Source: Thalassolituus sp034111725 (GTDB lineage Bacteria > Pseudomonadota > Gammaproteobacteria > Pseudomonadales > Oceanobacteraceae). From it: 59,923 nt of DNA. Positions 7,498-16,405 of this stretch are shown one piece after another. A program made the position numbers and the translations under genes. A model generated the notes under the pieces. That model made no database searches, was not told the DNA's origin, and worked only from the letters and a program-made list of their open reading frames with translations. The stretch spans positions 1 through 59,923 of the forward strand of contig NZ_JAWUWR010000038.1 of the NCBI RefSeq assembly GCF_034111725.1, written 5' to 3'. How positions within the stretch are numbered: position 1 is the stretch's first letter; each line of letters begins with the position of its first letter.

Positions 7498-9237
7498 GTG
7501 AACCGACTACGGCAATATTGGCTGAACCTCATTTCCCTCTCCGATAACCAGATTGGTTTAGCAGGGCTAGCGCTGCTATCTGGGCTATTGAGCGGCGCCG
7601 TTATTACTTTGTTTCGCCTCGCGATCGAACTACCGTTAGTGTCATGGTTACCTATGACATCGCCGGAGGCTTACGAAACTTTACCCGTTAATTGGCGTAT
7701 AGCTCTGCTACTTGGCGGTGGCGTATTACTGATCGCCCTCTTTTATTGTGTCAAACCGAATAAGCGGGGTGTTGGCGTCACACACGTTTTACAACACATG
7801 GAACGCCATCAAGGCTACTTACCCAGAAGCAATTTAATTCTGCAATGGGTGGCTGCGGTCATTGCCATTGTTAGCGGTCACAGCGTTGGCCGTGAAGGCC
7901 CCGCCATTCACATGGGCGCAGGTACGGCGAGTTTAATTGGTCAACGAGCGGGATTAGCTCACCACAGATTACGTATTCTAGCGGGCTGCGGTGTCGCGAG
8001 TGCCATTTCAGCTTCATTTAACACACCGATGGCTGGCGTAATTTTCGCCATGGAAGTAGTGTTGTTGGAGTACAGCATTCGCGGCTTTATTCCGATTATT
8101 TTGGCTTCGGTTACCGGTGCTATCGTTAGTCGCGCTGTTTTCGGCCATGAAACCGCGTTCAATGTTCCTGCACTCAATCTGCATTCTCTATGGGAAATTC
8201 CCTACATTCTGTTATTGGGACTGGCAGCTGGATTAGTGTCTACCGGTTTTATTTACGGTGTGAAGATTTTTCAGAAATTAAGCAACCTGCCGCTTTGGTT
8301 ACGCTGGGGGAGTCTGACTCTGGCGACTGCCGGAATTAGTATTTATTTACCGGAAGTTTTAGGTATCGGTTATGACACAGTAAACGCGACCTTAGCTGGC
8401 GAGGTCGTAATCTCCACCGTACTACTTTTATTAGCTGCAAAATTACTTCTAGCCGCATGGGCTGCTGGTGTGGCATTTCCCGCAGGGATTATTGGCCCGA
8501 CGCTATTTATCGGCGCGGCACTTGGCGGTCTAATGGGGCAATTATCAGCGTGGTGGTTCCCTGAATATCCAATTTCTGTTGGTTTCTATGCCATGCTCGG
8601 CATGGGAGCATTAATGGGAGCCGTACTTCGTGCGCCATTAGCGGCTTTGGTTGCCTTGCTCGAGCTTACCGCCAACCCAAATATCATCATGCCCGGTATG
8701 CTGGCGATCGTTATTGCTAGTTTAGTCGTTAATGAAGTTTTTCGTTTGCCATCAGTTTTTCATGTACAACTCGGCGGTAATCGTTTGTATCGAGCACCCG
8801 ATCCTGTACAGCAAATGCTGCGTAACACTTGGGTAGTTGAAGCTATGCAGCAATCTGTGGTTAAGGTTGAACGTAAACTAGGCCGCGAAGCCGCTGGGTT
8901 TGTGCTGCAGCGAGACCCTGACTGGTTATTGCTGGCGGAAGAAGAATTATTGGTTCCACCAGCCGCTTTGGTCGAAGCCTTAACTGCGGATCCTGAGGCT
9001 GAATCCATTGATCTCGTCACTATTCCCGCAAAACGCCAAGCGGTAGGTCGGATTTCTTTAAAGGCGAATTTACAGGATGCCTTAGACCTAATGCAGTCAA
9101 GTCAATTACAATGGCTCGCGGTTTATCGCGATGAACGCTTCGGGCACTGCAGTGGCGTAGTATCGCGCGAAGACATCGACAATTATTACCACTACCGCCC
9201 AAAGCCAGCAGACGATGCGGCGAAGGCACCTATATAA
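7498..9237 (+). CDS. ClC family chloride channel/transporter
   Basis: A 579-aa integral membrane protein with about ten or more hydrophobic segments. Pore signature segments are GHSVGREGPAIHMG and AGVAFPAGIIGPTLFIGAALG. The C-terminus (about 430-570) is soluble and looks like a degenerate CBS pair (ADPEAESIDLVTIP to FGHCSGVVSREDID), suggesting gating by a nucleotide or other ligand. The start is GTG with AAGGA upstream. Whether it is a channel or an H+/Cl- exchanger cannot be told from sequence alone. It is followed 15 bases later by hemJ. Confidence 0.93.
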   Translation: MNRLRQYWLNLISLSDNQIGLAGLALLSGLLSGAVITLFRLAIELPLVSWLPMTSPEAYETLPVNWRIALLLGGGVLLIALFYCVKPNKRGVGVTHVLQHMERHQGYLPRSNLILQWVAAVIAIVSGHSVGREGPAIHMGAGTASLIGQRAGLAHHRLRILAGCGVASAISASFNTPMAGVIFAMEVVLLEYSIRGFIPIILASVTGAIVSRAVFGHETAFNVPALNLHSLWEIPYILLLGLAAGLVSTGFIYGVKIFQKLSNLPLWLRWGSLTLATAGISIYLPEVLGIGYDTVNATLAGEVVISTVLLLLAAKLLLAAWAAGVAFPAGIIGPTLFIGAALGGLMGQLSAWWFPEYPISVGFYAMLGMGALMGAVLRAPLAALVALLELTANPNIIMPGMLAIVIASLVVNEVFRLPSVFHVQLGGNRLYRAPDPVQQMLRNTWVVEAMQQSVVKVERKLGREAAGFVLQRDPDWLLLAEEELLVPPAALVEALTADPEAESIDLVTIPAKRQAVGRISLKANLQDALDLMQSSQLQWLAVYRDERFGHCSGVVSREDIDNYYHYRPKPADDAAKAPI

Positions 9238-9252
9238 GGCAGCAAATCACAC

Positions 9253-9678
9253 ATGCTCTGGGTTAAAGCCTTTCATATTATTGCGGTCATTACATGGTTT
9301 GCGGCGATTTTCTATTTGCCGCGCTTGTTTGTTTATCATGCAGCCGCTGAAGATACCATCTCGCGCGAGCGTTTCAAAATTATGGAGCGAAAGCTGTATC
9401 GCGGCATTATGACGCCGTCGATGATTGTTGTTTTAGCGTTGGGCGCTTGGCTCATCAGCTACAGCCCACGTTACTATTTTATCGAAAGTCATTGGATGCA
9501 TGCCAAGCTCGCTTTGGTCGCCCTATTAATTGTGTATCATTTTTATTGCGGCCATCTGCTCACCATATTCCGTGATGATAAAAACCAACGCAGCCATGTG
9601 TTCTACCGTTGGTTCAACGAAATCCCCGTATTTATGCTGATTGCCATTGTTATTTTGGTCGTCGTTAAGCCGTTCTGA
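9253..9678 (+). CDS. hemJ: protoporphyrinogen IX oxidase HemJ
   Basis: A 141-aa protein with four predicted membrane helices. N-terminal LWVKAFHIIAVITWFAAIFYLP carries the conserved His of the HemJ family, followed by LPRLFVYH, the HAKLALV segment and RWFNEIPV. HemJ oxidises protoporphyrinogen IX to protoporphyrin IX, the penultimate step of heme synthesis, in species lacking HemG/HemY. It stands 22 bases before hemL, another heme gene, which supports the call. Confidence 0.93.
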   Translation: MLWVKAFHIIAVITWFAAIFYLPRLFVYHAAAEDTISRERFKIMERKLYRGIMTPSMIVVLALGAWLISYSPRYYFIESHWMHAKLALVALLIVYHFYCGHLLTIFRDDKNQRSHVFYRWFNEIPVFMLIAIVILVVVKPF

Positions 9679-9700
9679 ATTTACTGAAAAAGAGAGTGTT

Positions 9701-11008
9701 ATGAGTTATTCCATCACCCAGTCAGAAGCCCTATTCGCCCAAGCACAGAAACATATTCCTGGCGGCGTTAACTCTCCAGTACGTGCCTTTAAAGGCGTAG
9801 GTGGCACACCTATCTTCTTCGATCACGCGAAAGGCGCTTATGTATTTGATGCTGACGGTAACCGCTACATTGATTATGTTGGCAGCTGGGGACCGATGAT
9901 CTTGGGCCATAGCGCTGATGAAATTTTAGATGCCGTACGTGCACGCATGGACAAAGGCCTCAGCTTTGGTGCACCGACGGCTATCGAAATTGAGATGGCA
10001 GAAGAAGTCTGCAAATTGCTACCATCGATGGATATGGTACGCATGGTCAACTCAGGTACGGAAGCCACCATGAGTGCGATTCGTTTGGCACGTGGTTTTA
10101 CTGGGCGCGACAAGTTGGTGAAATTTGAAGGTTGCTACCATGGCCACGCCGACTCACTGCTGGTAAAAGCCGGTTCAGGTATGCTGACGCTAGGCGTTCC
10201 CACTTCGCCGGGGGTTCCTGCGGCGGTGGCTGCCAATACCATCACTCTGGATTACAACAATCTCGATAGCGTCAAAGAATGCTTCGCGCAAATGGCGGAT
10301 GAAATTGCCTGCGTGATTATCGAACCTGTCGCCGGCAACATGAATTGTATTCCACCAAGTAAGTCTTTTTTACAGGGCTTACGTGAGTTGTGCACGGTGC
10401 ACGGCATCGTGCTGATTTTTGACGAAGTGATGAGTGGCTTCCGCGTTGCCTTAGGTGGCGCCCAATCCTACTACGACATCATTCCCGATATGACTTGCCT
10501 CGGCAAAGTGATCGGTGGCGGCTTACCGGTTGGTGCTTTTGGCGGCAAGCGTGAAATTATGGAATACCTAGCGCCACTTGGCCCGGTTTATCAGGCGGGT
10601 ACGCTGTCCGGTAACCCATTGGCAATGGCAGCAGGTTTGGCCATGTTGCGCGCCATCCAAAAACCGGGCTTCTACGATCAGCTCACTGCGCGCGTGCAAC
10701 AAATGCTGAATGGTTTTAAAGCGGTTGCCGATAAGCACGGCATTCCTTTTACTCATAACAGTGCGGGTTCTATGTTTGGTTTGTTCTTTACTGAACTCAA
10801 TGAGGTGAACACCTTTAGAGACGTGGCCGATCACTGCGATGGCGCGCGCTTTAATGCCTTTTTCCATGGCATGTTAAAAGAAGGGGTGTACCTAGCCCCC
10901 TCATCATTTGAGGCAGGCTTTATGTCGATTGCTCACACCGAACAAGACATCGACGATACGATTGCCGCTGCGGATCGTGTAATGGCACAGCTTGTCGCTC
11001 ATTCTTGA
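9701..11008 (+). CDS. hemL: glutamate-1-semialdehyde 2,1-aminomutase
   Basis: PLP enzyme making 5-aminolevulinate from glutamate-1-semialdehyde (C5 pathway of heme synthesis). It has PGGVNSPVRAFK at the N-terminus, NSGTEATMSAIRLAR for phosphate binding, IFDEVMSGFR, and the Schiff-base lysine K269 in LGKVIGGGLP. Length is 435 aa from the chosen ATG with AGAGAG upstream; the open frame reaches back into hemJ but that part is not family-like. Its stop overlaps the start of the next gene by one base. Confidence 0.97.
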   Translation: MSYSITQSEALFAQAQKHIPGGVNSPVRAFKGVGGTPIFFDHAKGAYVFDADGNRYIDYVGSWGPMILGHSADEILDAVRARMDKGLSFGAPTAIEIEMAEEVCKLLPSMDMVRMVNSGTEATMSAIRLARGFTGRDKLVKFEGCYHGHADSLLVKAGSGMLTLGVPTSPGVPAAVAANTITLDYNNLDSVKECFAQMADEIACVIIEPVAGNMNCIPPSKSFLQGLRELCTVHGIVLIFDEVMSGFRVALGGAQSYYDIIPDMTCLGKVIGGGLPVGAFGGKREIMEYLAPLGPVYQAGTLSGNPLAMAAGLAMLRAIQKPGFYDQLTARVQQMLNGFKAVADKHGIPFTHNSAGSMFGLFFTELNEVNTFRDVADHCDGARFNAFFHGMLKEGVYLAPSSFEAGFMSIAHTEQDIDDTIAAADRVMAQLVAHS

Positions 11009-11601
11009 TGAGCGCTGTTGTACTTCTGATTGCTAGCCTCGCACTTGCTTGGCTAGCTCGACCTCGCACAGGATGGAGCGGCGAACAGGCCGCTTTGTTT
11101 TGCTCAGCGCTTGTTGGCTCGTGCGCAAGCACTTGGGAGCTACTCACACTGGCAGTACCCGCGTTTAGCTCGACTGAAGCCACTTATTTATTAGCTTCGC
11201 TCTGCCAATACGCCGCATTTCCATTATTACTACTGGTCGCTGCGGTGCAAGGATTACAAAACACAAGCTATGTCGATGCCGAGTTACTGCGCTGGGATAG
11301 AGTGATTTGGGGGCGGATTTTACTCGTCATCTGCGTCATCTATGTCTTAATGCAACGTTCGCATAATTTAGTACTACTGGATAATGCCCTTCTTTTATTG
11401 GGGTGTTTCGCAGCCATTGCTTGGCTTATTGCAGCGTCGAAAGGCAACGCAAAACGAATCAATGTCGTGCCTGCACTAGTATGGATTGGTTTAATGGCTT
11501 TCTATTTCGCCAAAGTAATCCCCATGCAATGGCTTATTCCCCTAGGCTTTGCCAATACCTGCGTTATGATTTATTCAGGTTCCATATCATTACGTAAATA
11601 A
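11008..11601 (+). CDS. unknown integral membrane protein
   Basis: I do not recognise this 197-aa protein. It is almost wholly hydrophobic with about six or seven membrane segments separated by short loops (for example VVLLIASLALAWLA, YAAFPLLLLVAAVQGL, NALLLLGCFAAIAWLIAA and WLIPLGFANTCVMIYSGS). Its ATG overlaps the hemL stop (TGATG), so it is translated with hemL. That invites the guess of a role near heme or membrane homeostasis, but no motif supports it. Confidence 0.75.
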   Translation: MSAVVLLIASLALAWLARPRTGWSGEQAALFCSALVGSCASTWELLTLAVPAFSSTEATYLLASLCQYAAFPLLLLVAAVQGLQNTSYVDAELLRWDRVIWGRILLVICVIYVLMQRSHNLVLLDNALLLLGCFAAIAWLIAASKGNAKRINVVPALVWIGLMAFYFAKVIPMQWLIPLGFANTCVMIYSGSISLRK

Positions 11602-11709
11602 CTAGCACCTCTTTACTATTATCTCTAATGTAAATATCTATGAATGTTCTGCAGAGTAGAAATACGGAGCTAAACTCAAGTAAACGACTCCAACTTTTGT
11701 AGGTTCTTC

Positions 11710-13200
11710 ATGAATGATCTTCGCCGCGACTTCTATATTGAGGCGGACGCTTTTTTTACAAAGCTAACCGCAGGCCTCTTACTTGTTTCAGTGCTACTCG
11801 CTAACTGGCATAACACTTGGATAGAAGTGTTTGTGGTTGGCTTACCGGCGTTCATCATTCCGTTAATCATTAGCAAGGCCATGCCAGGGCAGCGCATCAG
11901 CCGTGTTAGCTACGCCATTTCACTGATGATATTTTCGGCGTTGCAGATACATCAAGGCCATGGGCTAATAGAAATGCATTTCAGTATTTTTGCTTTACTC
12001 GCAGCGCTACTTTACTACCGCGATGTCATAGCAATATTAGCAGGCGCACTCACCATTGCGGTCCACCATTTACTGTTTAACTATTTACAAGAGAATGGCT
12101 CTCCTGTGTATGTTTTTGAATATCACACAGGGATCAATATCGTCTTGCTACACGCCGCATTCGTGGTAGTCGAGAGTGGTATTCTTATGTACCTTGCTCA
12201 CAAAAGCTGGCATGAATTCGTACAAAATATGGAACTTGCTGGCTTAGGAGCGCATATATCACGTGATGATGTGGTTGATCTGGCTTACAAAATCGACAAT
12301 CCTCAAAGCCAATTCGGTAAGGTATTTAACGTCTTCTTCGAAAATCTCCATACATTAGTACAAGAAGCCAATCGACTATCATTGCAAATTAGCGACGTTG
12401 GTAAGGATTTCAATGTATCGACTAAAACGATGGAAGAAGGCGCACGCCGCCAAAGTCATGAAACCGATATGATTGCCACAGCAACCACTCAAATGACTGC
12501 CTCAATGCGTGATATTAATACCCACTCAGGAGTCGCGGCAGAAGCCGCAGAAGAAGCCAACTCTGTGGCTGAAAAAAGCAGCATCGACATTCGTAAAGCT
12601 CGCGGCACGGTTGAACAATTGGCCAGTAATATTCAGAGGGCCAACGAAGTTATTCAAAATCTTGATAGTGAAAGTAACAATATTGGTTCGGTACTATCGG
12701 TTATTCAAGGCATTGCCGAGCAAACCAACTTATTGGCGTTGAACGCAGCGATTGAAGCAGCGCGCGCTGGTGAACAAGGTCGAGGCTTCGCTGTGGTAGC
12801 CGATGAAGTAAGAACACTGGCATCACGCACGCATGAGAGTACTGAAGAAATTCAACGCATGATTGAGCGCCTACAAAAAGGCTCAAAAGAAGCCGTTAAT
12901 GCAATGGAAACCAGTCAAACTGGCGTTGAAAGCAGTGTTAGTCAAATCACTCAAATTGATGAACACATTACGGCGATGAAGGTATCGGTGGGCAATATGC
13001 ACGGTATGAATGAACAAATCGCTCAAGCTATCAATGAACAGCACACTGCGGTTAGCGAAGTAAACTCAAACCTAGTTGTCATCCGCGAAGTCAGCGATGA
13101 AGCATTAACCCAAGCAACAGGATGCATGACTAAATCCGGCAAGCTATTGGCTATGTCTAATGATTTACGCGGCTTACTGTCACGCTTCCGCTTAGATTGA
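11710..13200 (+). CDS. methyl-accepting chemotaxis protein with multi-span N-terminus
   Basis: A 496-aa chemoreceptor. Residues 1-180 hold about five or six membrane helices with the IEMHFSIFALLAALLYY and IAVHHLLFNYL motifs common in receptors without a periplasmic sensor domain. The remainder is a cytoplasmic signalling helix bundle with the CheA/CheW-contacting hairpin tip (GIAEQTNLLALNAAIEAARA, GRGFAVVADEVRTLA). The lack of a large external domain suggests sensing within the membrane, such as energy state or a hydrophobic ligand. It stands alone, with a bidirectional terminator after it. Confidence 0.92.
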   Translation: MNDLRRDFYIEADAFFTKLTAGLLLVSVLLANWHNTWIEVFVVGLPAFIIPLIISKAMPGQRISRVSYAISLMIFSALQIHQGHGLIEMHFSIFALLAALLYYRDVIAILAGALTIAVHHLLFNYLQENGSPVYVFEYHTGINIVLLHAAFVVVESGILMYLAHKSWHEFVQNMELAGLGAHISRDDVVDLAYKIDNPQSQFGKVFNVFFENLHTLVQEANRLSLQISDVGKDFNVSTKTMEEGARRQSHETDMIATATTQMTASMRDINTHSGVAAEAAEEANSVAEKSSIDIRKARGTVEQLASNIQRANEVIQNLDSESNNIGSVLSVIQGIAEQTNLLALNAAIEAARAGEQGRGFAVVADEVRTLASRTHESTEEIQRMIERLQKGSKEAVNAMETSQTGVESSVSQITQIDEHITAMKVSVGNMHGMNEQIAQAINEQHTAVSEVNSNLVVIREVSDEALTQATGCMTKSGKLLAMSNDLRGLLSRFRLD

Positions 13201-13231
13201 TTGCGCAGTTGATTGCAAAGTAACACCACAT

Positions 13232-13259
13232 AAAAATGGGCGCTGATGCGCCCATTTTT
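13232..13259. terminator. bidirectional intrinsic terminator
   Basis: A perfect 12-bp stem (AAAAATGGGCGC / GCGCCCATTTTT) with TGAT loop sits between the convergent chemoreceptor and TPR-lipoprotein genes. Its A/T ends give a U-run in both directions. It covers the last bases of the TPR gene. Confidence 0.9.
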
Positions 13260-13662
13260 ATTCGACTAACAACGCATCAATACGCTGCAAGAAGTTTGAA
13301 TCGCCAGCAGCAAACACCTTTGCACGCTGCAATAACTGTTGTGCTCGGCGAGCATCGCCTACCTGTAAACACACCCAGGCTTGACGATAAAGCACGGCAG
13401 GATTGCGCGGCTGAATTTGCCGCGCTTGATCTAAATAGGTGAGTGCCGCAGACCACTGACCGAGCTGACGCGCTTGTTCTGCTTTTTGAAACAGCGATTC
13501 CACCGCCGGATGATTCTCACCCTCGGCTAATGAACCCAAGCGACCATTATCCCAAGTCGGCAATGAAGATACTGTCATTGGCATCTGCTCAGGCTTAACC
13601 ATAGCACTACTGCAACCAGCTAATGCTGCCATCATTACCATTAAAATAACCAGTCGAGCCAT
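13258..13662 (-). CDS. TPR-repeat outer-membrane-type lipoprotein
   Basis: A 134-aa protein with a lipoprotein signal peptide (MARLVILMVMMAALAGC, lipobox LAGC). It then has two or so TPR-like helical repeats (FQKAEQARQLGQWSAALTYL, VLYRQAWVCLQVGDARRAQQ). It overlaps the end of mrcB by 22 bases and has AAGGAAA before its start. Coupling to PBP1b suggests an accessory to the synthase, in the way E. coli uses lipoproteins such as LpoB. No specific LpoB similarity is visible, so that role is inference. Confidence 0.8.
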   Translation of the reverse strand: MARLVILMVMMAALAGCSSAMVKPEQMPMTVSSLPTWDNGRLGSLAEGENHPAVESLFQKAEQARQLGQWSAALTYLDQARQIQPRNPAVLYRQAWVCLQVGDARRAQQLLQRAKVFAAGDSNFLQRIDALLVE

Positions 13663-16106
13663 GAGCGTTTTCCTTTTGATTCTTGCGCAGCAGCTTCACA
13701 GGGCTTGGCCGTGCTGTCCAGTCGTTCTGGCAAAAATGGATAAATTGAGCCGCGGCAGTTATCACCTAATAACACCCCGCGCTCATCCACTGCAGCATTC
13801 ACGAGCCCTGACGCAGGCAATAATGGCTCAACGCCGACACGCTTAAACGTATCGCGCCAAATAGGTAATGCGGCACTACTGCCAGTAAAAGGCATTGGCT
13901 TATTATCATCACGGCCAACCCAGATCACACCTAAATGACGATTATCAAAACCCGCAAGCCAAGCATCTCGCTGATCATCACTCGTGCCAGTTTTAGCGGC
14001 TAAACGAATACCAAAACTCTCACCTAATGCCTTAGCGGTACCCCGTTCAGCAACTTGCTCTAGGCCATAACGCAACCATTGAATCATGTTCGGGTCATAC
14101 GCTTGCTCTCCCTGAATTGCATAGGAAGACAGCGTCTCACCACTGGCAGTGGTAACAGCTTCGATAGTACGCAGCGGCATGACAAAACCTTGAGAGGCAA
14201 TAGTTTGATACATGTGCGCTACCTCTAAAGGCGACATGGATATTGCACCCAACAAAAGCGATGGATACGGCGGCAGCGGTTGCTCTACACCAAGTTTTGC
14301 AAATTCTGCTACCACGTTTTGTAAGCCGACCTGCATGCCCAAACGCGCTGTCGCTTGGTTGTATGAGCGCGCCAGTGCATCAATCATAGGCACTTCGCCA
14401 TGACTTTGATGATCGTAATTTTTCGGCTGCCATAACTGCTCACTAGGACCAGCCACCGTCACAGGACCATCGTCGAGCAAGGATCCCCAGTGATAACGAC
14501 CCGACTCTAATGCCGCCAAGTACACCGCTGGCTTTGCTAACGAGCCAATGCTTCGTTGCGCAGCGATAGCACGATTGAAACCAAAAAACTCAGCCTTACG
14601 TGAACCCAGCAAAGCTCGAATTTCACCACCATCAACACTGGTAATCACGGCAGCAGTCTCTAATTGATCGCGCAGCTCTGGCTGGCGGCGTTCTAGTAGC
14701 GATAACTGATTAGCGGCAGCATCTTCTACTGCATGTTGAACCCAAGGATCTAAGGTGGTGAAGATATGCAAACCTTCGCTTTGCAAATCAGCCAACCGGT
14801 AATTGCGCTGCAACTGATCTTTCGCTAGTTCCAAAAATGCCGGATATTCCCGCTGACCCGCACGACGTGGCGAGGCAGTCTCTAAAGACTGACCTTGAGC
14901 CCGAATTCGTTCGGCGGTCGATATGATGCCATTTTCTTCCATTAGCCCTAGCACGAGATCTCTGCGCTCTTTCGCTCGTTCTGGATTACGACGCGGATTA
15001 TAAAAAGAAGCCCCCTTTACTAGACCTACCAGCATGGCAATTTCGCTGGTTTGCAATTCATTTAACGGCTTACCAAAATAGAAACGCGACGCTAAACCAA
15101 AGCCGTGAATAGCACGACGACCCGCCTGGCCGAGATAAACTTCGTTAAGGTACGCCTGTAAAATTTCTTCTTTGCTGTAATGACGCTCCAATAATAGAGC
15201 CATCAGGGCTTCCTGAATTTTACGTTGCAAACTACGCTCGCTGGTTAAGAAAAAATTCTTAACCAATTGCTGCGTTAGGGTAGAGCCGCCCTGCACCATG
15301 CCGCCAGCCCGCATATTCGCCATCATCGCCCGCGCAATGCCGCGCGCAGATACGCCCCAATGATCAAAGTAGGCTTTATCTTCCGTAACAACCAAAGCGG
15401 CAACTAATTGCGCCGGAGCCTCACTTAACTTTATTAGCTCTCGATCTTCGTTGTGCGCAGGAAAGATGCCACCAATATACTGTGGCTCTAAACGAACCAA
15501 GGCAACGTCACCCTGCCCGTCTGTTAATTCTGTGATATGGCCATCATGAATACGAACAGTGAGACGGCGTGTTACTTCAGCGCCATCCCAAAATGGAAAT
15601 GCTCTGCGGTAAATAAACCAACGTTCGCCACGCTCGTCATAACTACCGACCCGACTAGCACCACTTGAACGGATATAATCAGCCCACTGTAATTCCGCCC
15701 GCAATTGCTCCGCAGAAAGTGATTTACCCGGATAGAGCGTCAGCGGACGAGCATAAACCTTGGCCGGCAATGCCCATTTTTTACCATCAAACTCCGCTCG
15801 TACTTTGGCATCCAAATACACCAGCCAAATTCCAAACAGCAAAACCGCCGCGAGACTGCCCAAGACAAACAAGCGTCGCCAATGAGTGCTTTTCTTTGTT
15901 GGAGGAGGTGGTGGTGGCGTCCCCTGTGACTTTTTAGCCGTTGGCGCTGCAGCTTTTGTCGTCTTAGGCGCACTTTTACGCGTCACCGTGGCGGATTTCT
16001 TACCGTTAGAAGCAGACGCAGCTGCAGACTTTTGTGCCGTTGGCGAGCGACGTTTGGGTGCTTTTTTATCACTATCGGCACCACTATTGTTGTTTGGGGA
16101 GCTCAT
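13641..16106 (-). CDS. mrcB: penicillin-binding protein 1B (glycosyltransferase/transpeptidase)
   Basis: Bifunctional peptidoglycan synthase in the inner membrane. The 821-aa protein has a long Lys/Ala/Pro-rich cytoplasmic tail with a proline run (about 1-75), one membrane span (about 78-98) and a UB2H-like segment (about 110-190). A GT51 domain follows with catalytic E242 in VVTEDKAYFDH and GGSTLTQQLVKN. The transpeptidase domain has S522 in SIGSLAKP, SYNQA and KTGTSDD. All catalytic residues are intact. The UB2H region distinguishes it from PBP1a. Confidence 0.96.
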   Translation of the reverse strand: MSSPNNNSGADSDKKAPKRRSPTAQKSAAASASNGKKSATVTRKSAPKTTKAAAPTAKKSQGTPPPPPPTKKSTHWRRLFVLGSLAAVLLFGIWLVYLDAKVRAEFDGKKWALPAKVYARPLTLYPGKSLSAEQLRAELQWADYIRSSGASRVGSYDERGERWFIYRRAFPFWDGAEVTRRLTVRIHDGHITELTDGQGDVALVRLEPQYIGGIFPAHNEDRELIKLSEAPAQLVAALVVTEDKAYFDHWGVSARGIARAMMANMRAGGMVQGGSTLTQQLVKNFFLTSERSLQRKIQEALMALLLERHYSKEEILQAYLNEVYLGQAGRRAIHGFGLASRFYFGKPLNELQTSEIAMLVGLVKGASFYNPRRNPERAKERRDLVLGLMEENGIISTAERIRAQGQSLETASPRRAGQREYPAFLELAKDQLQRNYRLADLQSEGLHIFTTLDPWVQHAVEDAAANQLSLLERRQPELRDQLETAAVITSVDGGEIRALLGSRKAEFFGFNRAIAAQRSIGSLAKPAVYLAALESGRYHWGSLLDDGPVTVAGPSEQLWQPKNYDHQSHGEVPMIDALARSYNQATARLGMQVGLQNVVAEFAKLGVEQPLPPYPSLLLGAISMSPLEVAHMYQTIASQGFVMPLRTIEAVTTASGETLSSYAIQGEQAYDPNMIQWLRYGLEQVAERGTAKALGESFGIRLAAKTGTSDDQRDAWLAGFDNRHLGVIWVGRDDNKPMPFTGSSAALPIWRDTFKRVGVEPLLPASGLVNAAVDERGVLLGDNCRGSIYPFLPERLDSTAKPCEAAAQESKGKRSWLDWLF

Positions 16107-16143
16107 AAATTCAGGCGTTCAGCATTCACAAAAAGAGGGCGGA

Positions 16144-16172
16144 ATCATAGCAAGTCCGGCAGGTAGGTTCTA
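16144..16172 (-). promoter_or_regulatory. possible mrcB promoter
   Basis: TAGAAC (16167-16172), a 17-bp spacer and a good -10 TATGAT (16144-16149) lie about 40 bases before the mrcB start. The -35 box is weak. Confidence 0.4.
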
Positions 16173-16277
16173 ATAACCATTGCGCTCAGCCACCAGCATT
16201 GTTTATCGTGACGATTAAATCAATTATCTGTATTTTTTATACGATATTGCGATCATCGCCACTAAAATGAGTAAAGC

Positions 16278-16294
16278 CGAGGTTAGTGACCTCG
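16278..16294. promoter_or_regulatory. palindrome upstream of potF
   Basis: CGAGGT-TAGTG-ACCTCG is a perfect 6-bp inverted repeat in the 299-bp gap between mrcB and potF, about 110 bases before potF. It could be an operator or a small hairpin. No convincing sigma-70 promoter for potF was identified around it, and the rest of the gap shows nothing recognisable. Confidence 0.35.
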
Positions 16295-16405
16295 ATTGCC
16301 TTTGGCATAAACACAAATTGCAGCTTGGATAGCTCGTAATCAACTAACAGAACTCGGATGTCCGAACGAAATCGGTCTCGAACCTTCTTTAACTGGAGTA
16401 TACGC

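Noticed and set aside
11602..11709. Flagellar sigma-28 promoter before the chemoreceptor
   Set aside because: A TAAA element can be found but no GCCGATAA-like -10 at proper distance.
16300..16340. Sigma-54 promoter before potF (TTGGCAT and TTGCA elements)
   Set aside because: 14 bases lie between the GG and GC dinucleotides instead of the required 10.
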